From Sipunculus nudus (taxonomy: Eukaryota; Annelida; Sipuncula; Golfingiida; Sipunculidae), in NCBI GenBank assembly GCA_026874595.1, contig JAPPUL010000082.1, positions 620,001 to 684,000 of the forward strand: 64,000 nt of DNA, written 5' to 3'. Positions 53,968 to 62,935 of the stretch are shown piece by piece (within the stretch, counting starts at the first letter, position 1; each line of letters opens with the position of its first letter). The notes beneath the pieces were generated by a model. The model was not told where the DNA came from, did no database searches, and saw only the letters and a program-made list of their open reading frames with translations. A program made the translations under genes and the position numbers.

Positions 53968-54678
53968 CTAACTGTCGGACTCTACTGCAAGTTCTTTTGG
54001 TTCTTCATCTAATTGTTTCAATTGCTCATCCACTTTTTTAATTAGCTTTTTTTGTCTTGAATTCGGTTTTACTGTTTTGCTTAAACCGTCTATTAGATCG
54101 TCTCTATGCTTTATATAAAGCTCATATGGCATACCCATCATTACAGTGTATCTCCATCTAACAGCCTGGAAGCTCTCAGGTTTACCCAAAGGGGTTAATG
54201 TTTTTATTTTACCTGTTTGAGTATTGTATGATTTAATAAGATTAAATCCTTTTATTGTAGTTCTTGTTTTGACAGCAGTTAGCCCTTGTTTAACTTGTTC
54301 TATGCTTTCTTTGTCTTCATCATCGCCTATAGTATCCCAGGCCTGAGCAAATTGATTTGCAACTAAAACCTTAAACGATTGAGACAATTGAGACTGTGCA
54401 TTTGCTATGGCGGTTTTTTTAGAAATTACTTTATTCTTAGAAGAGCCCTCACCTTTTATCCATGCATATTTCTCTCCTTCATGTTCTATAATGCCGCCTT
54501 CATGTTCTATCCATTCTGGTGATTTGGCAGATCCAAGATCTATAGTCTGGCCAACAGCATAATATTTGCCACCTTTAAGGGATTCTGAGTTTGTTTTTGC
54601 ACTCTTGCTTCCACAGGCCCAAGTTACAACTGCTAAAAGCATCAATAATATAAATAATAGAGGTCTATATTTAAACAT
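53968..54678 (-). CDS. Putative LPP20-like lipoprotein
   Basis: A 236-residue protein with a signal (LLFILLMLLAVVTWAC) ending in Cys22, a possible but non-standard lipobox (TWAC). The mature part has WIEHEGGIIEHEGEKYAWIKGEG, then the helical KKTAIANAQSQLSQSFKVLVANQFAQAW block typical of LPP20-like domains and a following beta region WRYTVMMGMPYELYIK. The end is charged and probably disordered. Function is unknown. It is the last of four envelope genes running down from COG3014 and LpoB. The spacer of 110 bases upstream leaves room for its own promoter. Confidence 0.7.
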   Translation of the reverse strand: MFKYRPLLFILLMLLAVVTWACGSKSAKTNSESLKGGKYYAVGQTIDLGSAKSPEWIEHEGGIIEHEGEKYAWIKGEGSSKNKVISKKTAIANAQSQLSQSFKVLVANQFAQAWDTIGDDEDKESIEQVKQGLTAVKTRTTIKGFNLIKSYNTQTGKIKTLTPLGKPESFQAVRWRYTVMMGMPYELYIKHRDDLIDGLSKTVKPNSRQKKLIKKVDEQLKQLDEEPKELAVESDS

Positions 54679-54788
54679 TTTATTTGTCTCTCCTTTTATA
54701 AATCTTTTTATTTATCTTTCCTTAAAATTCCTGTTTTAATTATAATATATAAATTTATCATATATATCAATAATTGAATATCTAAAAT

Positions 54789-55850
54789 CTAGTGAGCAAA
54801 GTATCCGTTATCATTGTCCTGTTTAGTGTTTTGAACACGATACTCTTGCCATAACTTATTAAGTAACTTCGTCTCCAAATTATAAAAAGCTTTGCTTTTG
54901 CTACGTCCTATCCCTTTCTCAACATCAAAGTATAAATTATTTTTATTATTAATAATAAAAGCTGCAAAGCCAGCACTCTCATCAAGAACAATCTCTTTAG
55001 TTAAAAGCGTACCATTAGCTATGTATAAAGTAAAATCCTTGAATATTCTATCTACGGATATAGCAGCATATATTAATAGTTTTGCCCCAAGTCTTCGAGC
55101 CCTATTTTTTATGTTTGTTAAGCCCTCCTCACCTTCTATCATATCTCCAAGTATATAATAGCCTTGAGATTGATAAAAAGATTCAAAAAACGATTTAAGC
55201 TTCAAATTATCTTTAACTACATTTGATATTATGTTTTGTCCTACTACTATAGCCGGTAACTTCTTTAGTTTTTGTCGAAGTTTTTTTATTTTGTCACGAG
55301 CTTTTTCTATTGAACTTTTTGGTATTTCTGCAAGTACATACCAAGATGTTATTCCTTGTTCTACCCTTGTATAATTCCCTTTTATTGCAAAATCATTGAT
55401 TGAGCCCTGTCCTTTTACCTTTAATTTGCTAAAACCTTTCTTTGTAAGCGAGAAGCTATCCGTGTTTTTATTATTATTGCTAAGCTCATTTTCTTTGTAA
55501 ACTGATGAGAAGGAATTTTGACTATTTATTGAGGTATGAATAAGTAAAGCTATTTGTCCAAGAGCATCTTGAGTTGCTTTTGCTTTTGCGCTATCTTTTT
55601 TAATATCTTCACCAAGCCCAACAAAAAAATAACTCTTATCACTTGTCGGCACTTTAGTTATCCAATCAGGGCCTATATGAGATTTTGTTTTATTTTTAAG
55701 TCTTTCCGTTCGTTTTGAATTTTCATTAATATTTTCATATTCATCAGCTTTTACTACCTTACTTGTCGAACAATGTATAAAAAAGGTAGTTAGTGAAAGC
55801 GTTAGTGAAAGGAATAAGATATGCTTTTTCATAAAGATGTGTTTTTTCAT
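54789..55850 (-). CDS. LPP20-family lipoprotein with duplicated start
   Basis: The 353-residue protein has an LPP20-like domain (about 55-180: GPDWITKVPTSDKSYFFVGLG, KAKATQDALGQIALLIHTSIN, SWYVLAEIPKSSIEKARDKIK) and a further alpha/beta domain. The N-terminus shows an 18-bp tandem duplication with two starts: MKKHIF then MKKHILFLSLTLSLTTFFIHC, ATGs at 55850 and 55832. The second Met would make a normal-length signal peptide ending at a Cys. LPP20 domains are associated with outer-membrane lipoproteins. It lies 30 bases after LpoB and is probably co-transcribed with it. Confidence 0.75.
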   Translation of the reverse strand: MKKHIFMKKHILFLSLTLSLTTFFIHCSTSKVVKADEYENINENSKRTERLKNKTKSHIGPDWITKVPTSDKSYFFVGLGEDIKKDSAKAKATQDALGQIALLIHTSINSQNSFSSVYKENELSNNNKNTDSFSLTKKGFSKLKVKGQGSINDFAIKGNYTRVEQGITSWYVLAEIPKSSIEKARDKIKKLRQKLKKLPAIVVGQNIISNVVKDNLKLKSFFESFYQSQGYYILGDMIEGEEGLTNIKNRARRLGAKLLIYAAISVDRIFKDFTLYIANGTLLTKEIVLDESAGFAAFIINNKNNLYFDVEKGIGRSKSKAFYNLETKLLNKLWQEYRVQNTKQDNDNGYFAH

Positions 55851-55880
55851 AGGAGTGAACTCTTATAATTTTATATAAAG

Positions 55881-56474
55881 CTATCGATAGCGAGCTTTTA
55901 TAGTTTTTCTTTGAATCTCATCATCCTCGATCCAAATAATTTCTAAAGTTTCAAGGTCAACAAGCTGCACAGTGATATTATAAAATACAATATCATTGCG
56001 GCCCAAACGTTTTCGTATATTAGAAATACGTCCTCTTAATATAAGCTTAGCTCCAACAAGCTTACCAATCTGAGCAGCCTTAGAGTTATCAAACAAATCA
56101 CTTTGCTGTAAAGAAAGCTGTTCTATTGCAGTGTCTAAAGCCTCATCATCAACAAAACGAGCAAGTCTTTTTTTAATTAAAGCGGTGCGTATCTTTTCCA
56201 TTATGACCCGAGTATTTATATGCTCGTCAGTATCGTTTATAAGAGTTTTAGCAAGCATCCAACGAGGTTTTACTTCTTGATATTTTGGAGTTTTAGTAAA
56301 GCCAGAATTAGCTATGGAGACTTCCATTTTCTTGGCAACTCTTTTAAGATCACCAGCAGACCAACTAGAATCGATTACAGTATCCTGGTCACTAATATCC
56401 TTAACAACGTGTTGAGTCGAGCATGAGAATAAAAGTAGGACAAAAGTTAAGTTTACTATTAGTGTTTTCTTCAT
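55881..56474 (-). CDS. lpoB: LpoB-family penicillin-binding-protein activator lipoprotein
   Basis: The 197-residue protein has a good lipobox, LLFSC (C18), and the LpoB-like fold: SAGDLKRVAKKMEVSIANSG, MLAKTLINDTDEHINTRVIMEKIRTALIKKRLARF, and KLVGAKLILRGRISNIRKRLGRNDIVFYNITVQLVDLETLEIIW. LpoB homologues reach through the peptidoglycan from the outer membrane to activate class A penicillin-binding proteins. Upstream is a duplicated 13-mer with the AGGAAG core (AGGAAGTAACGAT twice, about 56481-56506), the copy near the ATG acting as ribosome site. It sits between COG3014 and an LPP20 protein, a context seen in other diderms. Confidence 0.88.
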   Translation of the reverse strand: MKKTLIVNLTFVLLLFSCSTQHVVKDISDQDTVIDSSWSAGDLKRVAKKMEVSIANSGFTKTPKYQEVKPRWMLAKTLINDTDEHINTRVIMEKIRTALIKKRLARFVDDEALDTAIEQLSLQQSDLFDNSKAAQIGKLVGAKLILRGRISNIRKRLGRNDIVFYNITVQLVDLETLEIIWIEDDEIQRKTIKARYR

Positions 56475-56610
56475 ATTGATCGTTACTTCCTATCGTTACT
56501 TCCTAATTTAGTCAGCACTAGAGAATGCTATTAAGAGATTAATTCTGATAATATATACTAATATCCTGTTATAAACAAGAGAAATACAATTTAAACTTAA
56601 CAAGAAAAAA

Positions 56611-57903
56611 TCATTCTGGGATAGAAACATAAAGGAAGTTTAATTTATCTGGTTTAATATCAACATTAACGAGCTGCTCGCCACTGTTATATTTTATAAG
56701 AATAGTTTTGGTGGAAGTTTTAATGTTTGCAGTCCTTATAAACTGAATATTCTTAGGAAGAGTTTTCCATTGTCTAAGATCAGCTTTATCCATAAATGCC
56801 CCACTACTAGCAACCAAAAATGATAAAAACCCGACAACCTCTCCCGTAGTTCCCCCAATGGCATCGCCTACCACTTGTCCGCCTATAGATAAGGCAAGAC
56901 TTGCAATTACTTTGTTTTTAATGCGGTTAATTCTTTTATCTTCGGTTTTTTCAAAGTGAGTTAATATAGAATTCTCAAGGTCGTATAAGATGTTAGTAGA
57001 CCCGAGTAATAGATTATTTGAAACATCATAGACACTGAATTTATCGATAGAGGAGTAGGCCTTGGCCATTTTGGGATAGGCAAAACGAAGGAGTATAGAT
57101 TTGCCGTCTATGTTTATATAAATTGGCCCGAAAGTAGCTTCATATTTGTAAGGAGCAAGGCCGCTATCGATAAGAATAACGAGTTGAGTTTTGTTTTGTT
57201 TTGTGTTTTTTATATAATTTTTAATATAACTTAGATTAGGTTTTTTTTTAATGATTTTGTTATATTCGATTATGGCATCACTATAGTTATGTTCCATTTC
57301 ATAGATCAAAGCAGAAATAAAGCGAGCAAACAGATTATCAAGATGCGTTTTATTACTAGATTCAACATACTCATTAATTTTGTTAATAGTGCGATTACGT
57401 TCAACTTTAGCTCCATTAAAATCTCCTTTCCCGAGGTAAGCAGCAATAAGGTAGGGGCTAATAGAAATGGTTTCAAAGGGGTCGGTCATATATTCTTTAG
57501 AAAGGTCATTAGAAAAAAAAGCGCCTATTTCCTCATTTATGGATATGGTATTTTCAATTAGCAAAAAACGTTTTTCAGCCTGTTGTAAGTCGTTAATAGC
57601 CTTTTGATAGGAACCATTTGCAAGGGCGATTTTACCGCGTTCAAGCAAAGCAAGATAGAAGTCTTTACCAAACTGGTTGTTTTTTTTGCTTTCGTCATAG
57701 ACAAGTTTAGAGGCTTCAATATAAGCGTTATGGAATTGGCGTTTTGAGTAGTGCTTTATCATGGTGTTGGTTTTAATGTCGTAAGGTTTTAATGAGGCAG
57801 CACACGAGTAATTAATTAAGATATGGATAAGAATTAAACTTAGTGAGTATCTTTTAAAATATTGCATAATGGCAAAAGGACAAAACAGCAAAGAAATAAG
57901 CAC
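56611..57903 (-). CDS. COG3014-family envelope lipoprotein
   Basis: The 430-residue protein matches the COG3014 family: ASKLVYDESKKNNQFGKDFYLALLERGKIALANG, YQKAINDLQQAEK, and a C-terminal PYKYEATFGPIYINIDGKSILLRFAYP block. TPR-like repeats at the N-terminus are followed by a membrane-hydrophobic QVVGDAIGGTTGEVVGFLSFLVASSG segment near 345-370. COG3014, LpoB and LPP20 genes often go together. Start options are GTG at 57903 or ATG at 57867 (MQYFKRYSLSLILIHILINYSC, which has a signal and Cys and so is preferred); no ribosome site decides. It is divergent from hemB. Codons are pyrimidine-ending, unlike LPP20 two genes on. Confidence 0.8.
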   Translation of the reverse strand: MLISLLFCPFAIMQYFKRYSLSLILIHILINYSCAASLKPYDIKTNTMIKHYSKRQFHNAYIEASKLVYDESKKNNQFGKDFYLALLERGKIALANGSYQKAINDLQQAEKRFLLIENTISINEEIGAFFSNDLSKEYMTDPFETISISPYLIAAYLGKGDFNGAKVERNRTINKINEYVESSNKTHLDNLFARFISALIYEMEHNYSDAIIEYNKIIKKKPNLSYIKNYIKNTKQNKTQLVILIDSGLAPYKYEATFGPIYINIDGKSILLRFAYPKMAKAYSSIDKFSVYDVSNNLLLGSTNILYDLENSILTHFEKTEDKRINRIKNKVIASLALSIGGQVVGDAIGGTTGEVVGFLSFLVASSGAFMDKADLRQWKTLPKNIQFIRTANIKTSTKTILIKYNSGEQLVNVDIKPDKLNFLYVSIPE

Positions 57904-58086
57904 ATAAAATGTCTACTAGTAAATTAAACTCAAAGGTAAAGAAATACAAAACATATAAAAAATAATGTGAGTTTAAAAAAGCGGCTATATGTAGGTGCCA
58001 GTATGTATAAAACGCTTATATATAAGATATTATGTAAGTTTATAAAGATATAGAAATAAGATAAAAGAAGGGGAAAAGCAATAAAT
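57904..58086. promoter_or_regulatory. Divergent spacer COG3014 lipoprotein / hemB
   Basis: This 183-base AT-rich region holds both promoters. AAGGGG lies 13 bases before the hemB ATG. No palindrome or box is convincing. Confidence 0.3.
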
Positions 58087-59082
58087 ATGTATCCGATAAG
58101 AAGGCTTCGGCGGCTTCGTGAAAATAAGGTATTAAGGGGCTTGCTTGAGGAGACACGGATAAGCAAGGAAGATTTAATATATCCGATGTTTGTAAAGGAG
58201 GGTTTGGGGGGTGGGCGTGAACAGATAAGCTTGTTACCGGGGTTATATAGGTATGGAGTTGAGAGTTTAAAACAGGAGGTAGAGGAGCTAGTAAAGGGAG
58301 GACTTAAAGCGTTAATTCTTTTTGGGATACCGCAGGAGAAGGATTTGAATGGGGAGGTTGCATGTCGGGAGGATGGGATAATACAGGATGCACTTAGGGG
58401 GCTGCGTAAGGAATTTGGGAAAGAGCTTTTACTGATAACGGATTTATGCTTTTGCGAATATACAACTCATGGACATTGTGGGGTATTGGAAGTGGGTGAG
58501 GTGGGGGAGGTGGTGAGAGTAGATAATGAGAAGACGCTTTTGTTACTAGGCAAGCAAGCCTTAAGCCATGCCCAAGCTGGAGCAGACATAATAGCGCCAT
58601 CTGGGATGATGGATGGGATGGTGGCGGAGATAAGGGGAGTGTTAGATGGGGGGGGGCATACGGGGGTGGGTATAATGTCATATAGTGTAAAGTACGCATC
58701 GAGTTACTATGGTCCATTTAGGGACGCAGCGGGATCAAGTCCGAGTTATGGGGACAGACGGGGTTATCAGATGAATCCGTCGAATGTGAAGGAAGGCTAT
58801 ATGGAGGCGGAGCAAGACATTATCGAGGGAGCAGACATAGTGATGGTAAAGCCTGCGTTATCGTATTTGGATATAATATACAGGTTGAAGGAAGAGTATG
58901 TTGGGATACCGATTGCGGCGTATAATGTAAGTGGAGAATATGCGATGATAAAGGCGGGAGGGGCTTTAGGGTATATAGACGAGCGTGAAGTAGCTCTTGA
59001 GAGTTTGTTATCTATAAAGCGTGCGGGAGCAGATATAATATTGACGTATTTTGCAAAAGATTTTATAAGGTGGAAGATATAA
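58087..59082 (+). CDS. hemB: Delta-aminolevulinic acid dehydratase (zinc type)
   Basis: The 331-residue enzyme condenses two aminolevulinate molecules to porphobilinogen in haem synthesis. It has the zinc triad C121, C123 and C131 in DLCFCEYTTHGHCG, marking the zinc-dependent type, and the Schiff-base lysines in SVKYASSYYGPFRDA and DIVMVKPALSYLD. A magnesium-type allosteric site is suggested by RIDERE-like positions near 300, not firmly seen. It links to the haem O synthase in the window only through pathway. Start at the ATG at 58087. A 14-bp repeat (AACATAGGTTTATT, 59088-59109) lies just after the stop. Confidence 0.95.
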   Translation: MYPIRRLRRLRENKVLRGLLEETRISKEDLIYPMFVKEGLGGGREQISLLPGLYRYGVESLKQEVEELVKGGLKALILFGIPQEKDLNGEVACREDGIIQDALRGLRKEFGKELLLITDLCFCEYTTHGHCGVLEVGEVGEVVRVDNEKTLLLLGKQALSHAQAGADIIAPSGMMDGMVAEIRGVLDGGGHTGVGIMSYSVKYASSYYGPFRDAAGSSPSYGDRRGYQMNPSNVKEGYMEAEQDIIEGADIVMVKPALSYLDIIYRLKEEYVGIPIAAYNVSGEYAMIKAGGALGYIDEREVALESLLSIKRAGADIILTYFAKDFIRWKI

Positions 59083-59240
59083 CATAGGTTTATTAACATA
59101 GGTTTATTATGAAAGATTTAAGGTTTAAAAACTGCTTAAAAAATAAGCATTTAGTAGGATATAATTTGTTACTATAGATTACATTAGAGTTTATATAGAA
59201 ATAAAGATATAGAAATAAATAGGATAATGGAGCATATGAA
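59083..59240 (+). repeat. hemB-dprA spacer with a 14-bp tandem repeat
   Basis: AACATAGGTTTATT occurs twice in a row near 59083-59110, followed by repeated ATAGAAATAAAGATATAGAAATAA sequence near 59196-59219. The dprA ATG at 59241 follows a GGAG at about ten bases. Otherwise nothing is seen. Confidence 0.6.
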
Positions 59241-60575
59241 ATGGAGCATAGAGGCTCAAAGTCTTTTGATCTAGGGGTAAGCGGATGTACAGACAAGGAA
59301 TATTATGTAGGTTTAAATCTAATATCTTTTAAAGCGTATTTGAAGAGGAAGTTAATAGATTTTTATGGAAAAGACTTAAGATATTTATTTGAGAAAGCAG
59401 GGGTATCGGAGATACAGAAGGATTTTTTATTAAATGAGAGGCAGGCAAAACATTTTGTATTAGAGCGAGACAAAGTGATAGAAAGGGGATTAAAAGAGAT
59501 AGAGAAGGCAAAGGAGAGCGGGGTTAAGCTTTTGCGGATATACGATAAGAACTATCCTGAGATATTGGAACAGTTAGCAGACGCGCCGATAGTATTATAT
59601 TGCAAAGGGGAGAGTGATTTAAATAAAACAGGGGTAACGATAGTAGGGAGTCGCAATGCAAGTGAGTCAGGCTTACAAAACGCATATAAGTTGGGTTATG
59701 ACATGGGGGAGATAGGGTTTAACGTAGTTAGCGGGCTTGCGATAGGAATAGATGCTTCAGCGCACAAGGGGGCATTAGACGGAGGAGGTAATACGATAGC
59801 AGTACTTGGGAGTGGAGTAGACGTATTATATCCGAAGGTTAATAAAGATTTATATGAGGCGATAATAAAGCGAGGAGCAGTCATAAGCGAGTATCCTTTT
59901 GGGACACCGCCGATGCGCCATAATTTTCCTATAAGGAATAGAATAATGTGCGGATTATCGCTTGGAGTTGTAGTAGTTGAAGCTGGAAAGAGATCTGGGG
60001 TAATGCATACAGCAAAATATGCGCTTGAGTATGGTCGGGAGGTGTACGCTTATCCAGGGCCTGCCCTTAGCGAGTATAGTGCGGGGTCAAACCATTTAAT
60101 TAAGGAAGGAGCAAAACTGATTGAGGGATCTGAGAATCTGCTTGAGGACTTGAGTTTGGTGGTAGATATAGATTCACTTAGGTTGGAGGGAGGAGATCGA
60201 GGAGTTAGTAATAATGCTTTAGGAGAGGGCGAAGATAGTAAGATAGAGGAGTGGGAGGGGAGAGAAGATAGTTTCACTAAGGAAGGAGGAAAGGAAGAAA
60301 GAGCAGTAGTATCAACTTTAGAGGATGGTGGTGGTAGTAATTTTTCTTTTGATGCTATAGTTGAAAAGTTATATATGGATTATAAATTAGGAGAAGATGA
60401 ACGAAAGATAATAGAAGTATTTAAGGGAGATTGGAAGGGGTTTGACATAATAGTAGAGGAGAGTAAATTATCAGTTGGACGAGTTATGGGAGTGCTTAGG
60501 TCTTTGGTATTACAAGATATATGTATCAAGGAAGGTAATTTATATTCTATAAATAGGAGTAAGACTAAGGGCTAG
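59241..60575 (+). CDS. dprA: DNA-processing protein DprA (Smf)
   Basis: The 444-residue protein has the N-terminal SAM-like region (ISFKAYLKRKLIDFYGKDLRYLFEKAG), the Rossmann core with GVTIVGSRNASESGLQNAY, VVSGLAIGIDASAHKGAL and RIMCGLSLGVVVVEAGKRSG, and a C-terminal winged-helix domain (about 385-440). DprA loads RecA on incoming single-stranded DNA during natural transformation. A Gly/Glu/Asp-rich linker (about 320-370) before the winged helix is long and low in complexity. DprA genes are often followed by topA and a Xer recombinase, as here. A gene for DNA uptake machinery is not in the window. Confidence 0.93.
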   Translation: MEHRGSKSFDLGVSGCTDKEYYVGLNLISFKAYLKRKLIDFYGKDLRYLFEKAGVSEIQKDFLLNERQAKHFVLERDKVIERGLKEIEKAKESGVKLLRIYDKNYPEILEQLADAPIVLYCKGESDLNKTGVTIVGSRNASESGLQNAYKLGYDMGEIGFNVVSGLAIGIDASAHKGALDGGGNTIAVLGSGVDVLYPKVNKDLYEAIIKRGAVISEYPFGTPPMRHNFPIRNRIMCGLSLGVVVVEAGKRSGVMHTAKYALEYGREVYAYPGPALSEYSAGSNHLIKEGAKLIEGSENLLEDLSLVVDIDSLRLEGGDRGVSNNALGEGEDSKIEEWEGREDSFTKEGGKEERAVVSTLEDGGGSNFSFDAIVEKLYMDYKLGEDERKIIEVFKGDWKGFDIIVEESKLSVGRVMGVLRSLVLQDICIKEGNLYSINRSKTKG

Positions 60576-60720
60576 CTTAGTTGAAAAATAGTTTTAATTA
60601 AGTTAAAAGGTTTATAAATAATATTAAGAAGTTGGTTAAAGTTATTATATTACAAACAGTAAAAACAGATATTACGAGGGGAGTAATATCTAAGAATTAA
60701 CTGGGGTAAAAAAAATAGAC

Positions 60721-62853
60721 ATGGGACAGGAGCAAACGCTTGTAATAGTTGAGTCAAACGCCAAAGCAAAAACAATCAATAAATATTTAGGAAAAAGATA
60801 TCGGGTGCTGTCGTCAATGGGGCACTTGGTGGACTTGCCAAAAAGCCGTCTTGCAATAGACATAGAGAATAATTTCGAACCAGATTATATAACGGTGCGT
60901 GGGCGAGGGAAAATACTTGAAAACTTGAAAAAGGAAGCAATTAAGTCTAAGGAGATATTAATAGCCTCAGATAATGATCGAGAAGGGGAGGCCATAGCGT
61001 GGAATATCCAAAACACGATATGGGAAAAGCATCCGAAACTTTTGATAAAGCGGATCTTATTTAATGAGATAACAAAGCAAGCGATAACGAAAGCAGTAGT
61101 TGAGCCAAGAGAAATAGATTTAAATAAAGTCAATGCGCAAAAAGCAAGACGAGTCTTAGATAGGCTTGTAGGGTACAATTTAAGTCCACTTTTGTGGGAG
61201 AAGCTGAAGAAAGGTTTGTCGGCAGGGCGAGTGCAGTCGGCGTCGTTGAAATTGTTATGCGATCGAGAGGAGGAGATAGAAAAGTTTGAAAAGAAAGAAT
61301 ATTGGAAGATAAAGGGACTTTTTAAATCAGGGGGCAAAGAATTTGAGGCTCAACTTGTAAAGTACGCAGGTAAGAAGGTGGAACTTGGCAGTGAAAAGGA
61401 GACAAAGGCGGTGGTGTTGGAGATAAAGAAAGAAGAACATAAAGTAAGCAAGATAGAAGAGAAGGTAAGACAAAGAGGAGCGTATGCCCCATATACAACT
61501 AGCCGAATGCAACAGGAGGCATCAATAAAGCTAGGGTTTGCACCATCAAGGACGATGCAAATAGCCCAAAGTCTTTATGAGGGAGTAGATTTATCAAAAG
61601 AGACAGTAGGGCTTGTAACATATATAAGAACAGATTCAACACGAGTATCAAATGTAGCAATAGGAGAGGCAAGGGATTTTATAAAGGAAACTTACGGAAA
61701 AGAGTATCTCCCGGAGAAAGCAAATATTTATATAAACAAGAAGAAAGGAGTGCAAGATGCGCACGAGGCGATAAGGCCAACATCAGTATCCCGCACACCA
61801 GAATCGATATCAAAGTATCTAACAAAAGAACAATTAAAGCTATATACTTTGATATGGAATGCCTTTGTGTCATCTCAAATGAGCAAAGCGCGTTATAAAC
61901 AAATAACAATAGAGATTAGTGGTAAAAAGAGTATATTTCGTTTAGTAAGTACAAAGCTAATATTTAAAGGCTTTCTTTTAGTATACGGGACACTCGCAAG
62001 TGAGGCAAATAAGGTGGTAGTTCCGAAACTGAATGAAGGGGCAGTGGTAAAACTTAAAGAACTAAGTCCAAGTAAACACTACACAGAGCCACCGCCGCGC
62101 TATTCAGAAGCGAGCATGGTAAGTACGCTTGAGGAATCAGGAGTTGGGCGTCCGAGCACGTATGCGCCAACCTTGCAAACGCTTGTAAAAAGATATTATG
62201 TATCAAAAAAGCAAAGACAATTAGTCCCAACGGAGCTTGGAAAGTTAACAAATGAGTTAATATCAAAACATTTCCCCAAGATAACAGATATAAAGTTCAC
62301 AGCGAATATAGAAGAGGATTTAGATAAGATAGAAGAATCGGCAAAGAGTTGGGTTGAGGTATTGAAACAATTTTACTATAAAGAGTTTTTGCCGAGCGTG
62401 CAGGAGGCGAAAGAGAATATGGAAAGTATGAAAAACGTATTTGATGAAAAGACGGATGAATTATGTGAGAAGTGCGGACGAGCTATGGTGAAAAAGCTTG
62501 GTCGGTATGGATATTTTCTTGCTTGCACAGGTTTTCCTGAATGTAGGAATGCGAAATCGGTGCCGATATGTGGGTGTCCGCTTTGTGATGGGGGTAAGGT
62601 GGTAGAGAAGAAGGCGAAGAAGAAGACGTTTTATGGGTGTAGCAATTATCCGGACTGTAAGTTTGTATCCTGGACGAGTCCGGAGGTAGAAGAGCGGTGT
62701 AGCAGTTGCGGGAAGGTATTATTTTACAAAGTGCAGGGCAAGGGCGGCGGCAAGGGCGGCGGCAAGGGTGAGGGCAAGGGTGGAGGAGCAGGTGGGAAGA
62801 AGGGGTTGGAGTGTAAGAATACGAATTGCGCGGTGGTAAAGGAGGCAGTATAA
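60721..62853 (+). CDS. topA: DNA topoisomerase I
   Basis: The 710-residue type IA topoisomerase relaxes negative supercoils. It has the Toprim domain (VIVESNAKAKTINKYLG, ASDNDREGEAIAWNI), the active tyrosine Y301 in GLVTYIRTDSTRVS, and DAHEAIRPTSV. At the C-terminus are three Cys4-type zinc-ribbon modules (CEKCGRAMVKKLGRYGYFLAC, CPLCDGGKVVEKKAKKKTFYGC, CSSCGKVLFYK). A low-complexity GKGGGKGGGKGEGKGGGAGGKKG tail of Lys and Gly follows, then a further CKNTNCAVV that would break a fourth zinc ribbon. The Lys/Gly stretch sits inside the last zinc module, an unusual insertion. Confidence 0.95.
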   Translation: MGQEQTLVIVESNAKAKTINKYLGKRYRVLSSMGHLVDLPKSRLAIDIENNFEPDYITVRGRGKILENLKKEAIKSKEILIASDNDREGEAIAWNIQNTIWEKHPKLLIKRILFNEITKQAITKAVVEPREIDLNKVNAQKARRVLDRLVGYNLSPLLWEKLKKGLSAGRVQSASLKLLCDREEEIEKFEKKEYWKIKGLFKSGGKEFEAQLVKYAGKKVELGSEKETKAVVLEIKKEEHKVSKIEEKVRQRGAYAPYTTSRMQQEASIKLGFAPSRTMQIAQSLYEGVDLSKETVGLVTYIRTDSTRVSNVAIGEARDFIKETYGKEYLPEKANIYINKKKGVQDAHEAIRPTSVSRTPESISKYLTKEQLKLYTLIWNAFVSSQMSKARYKQITIEISGKKSIFRLVSTKLIFKGFLLVYGTLASEANKVVVPKLNEGAVVKLKELSPSKHYTEPPPRYSEASMVSTLEESGVGRPSTYAPTLQTLVKRYYVSKKQRQLVPTELGKLTNELISKHFPKITDIKFTANIEEDLDKIEESAKSWVEVLKQFYYKEFLPSVQEAKENMESMKNVFDEKTDELCEKCGRAMVKKLGRYGYFLACTGFPECRNAKSVPICGCPLCDGGKVVEKKAKKKTFYGCSNYPDCKFVSWTSPEVEERCSSCGKVLFYKVQGKGGGKGGGKGEGKGGGAGGKKGLECKNTNCAVVKEAV

Positions 62854-62887
62854 AGGGATTTTGTAAAAGGGGGGGTAAAAGAGGGGT

Positions 62888-62935
62888 GATCTTGTAAAAG
62901 AGAGGTTTTGTAAAAGAGAGGTTTTGTAAAAGAGA
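62888..62935 (+). repeat. 16-bp tandem repeat upstream of the Xer gene
   Basis: TTTTGTAAAAGAGAGG occurs two and three-quarter times. The last, incomplete unit ends AAAAGAGA directly before the ATG at 62936, so the AAGAGA within the repeat is the ribosome site itself. Confidence 0.85.
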
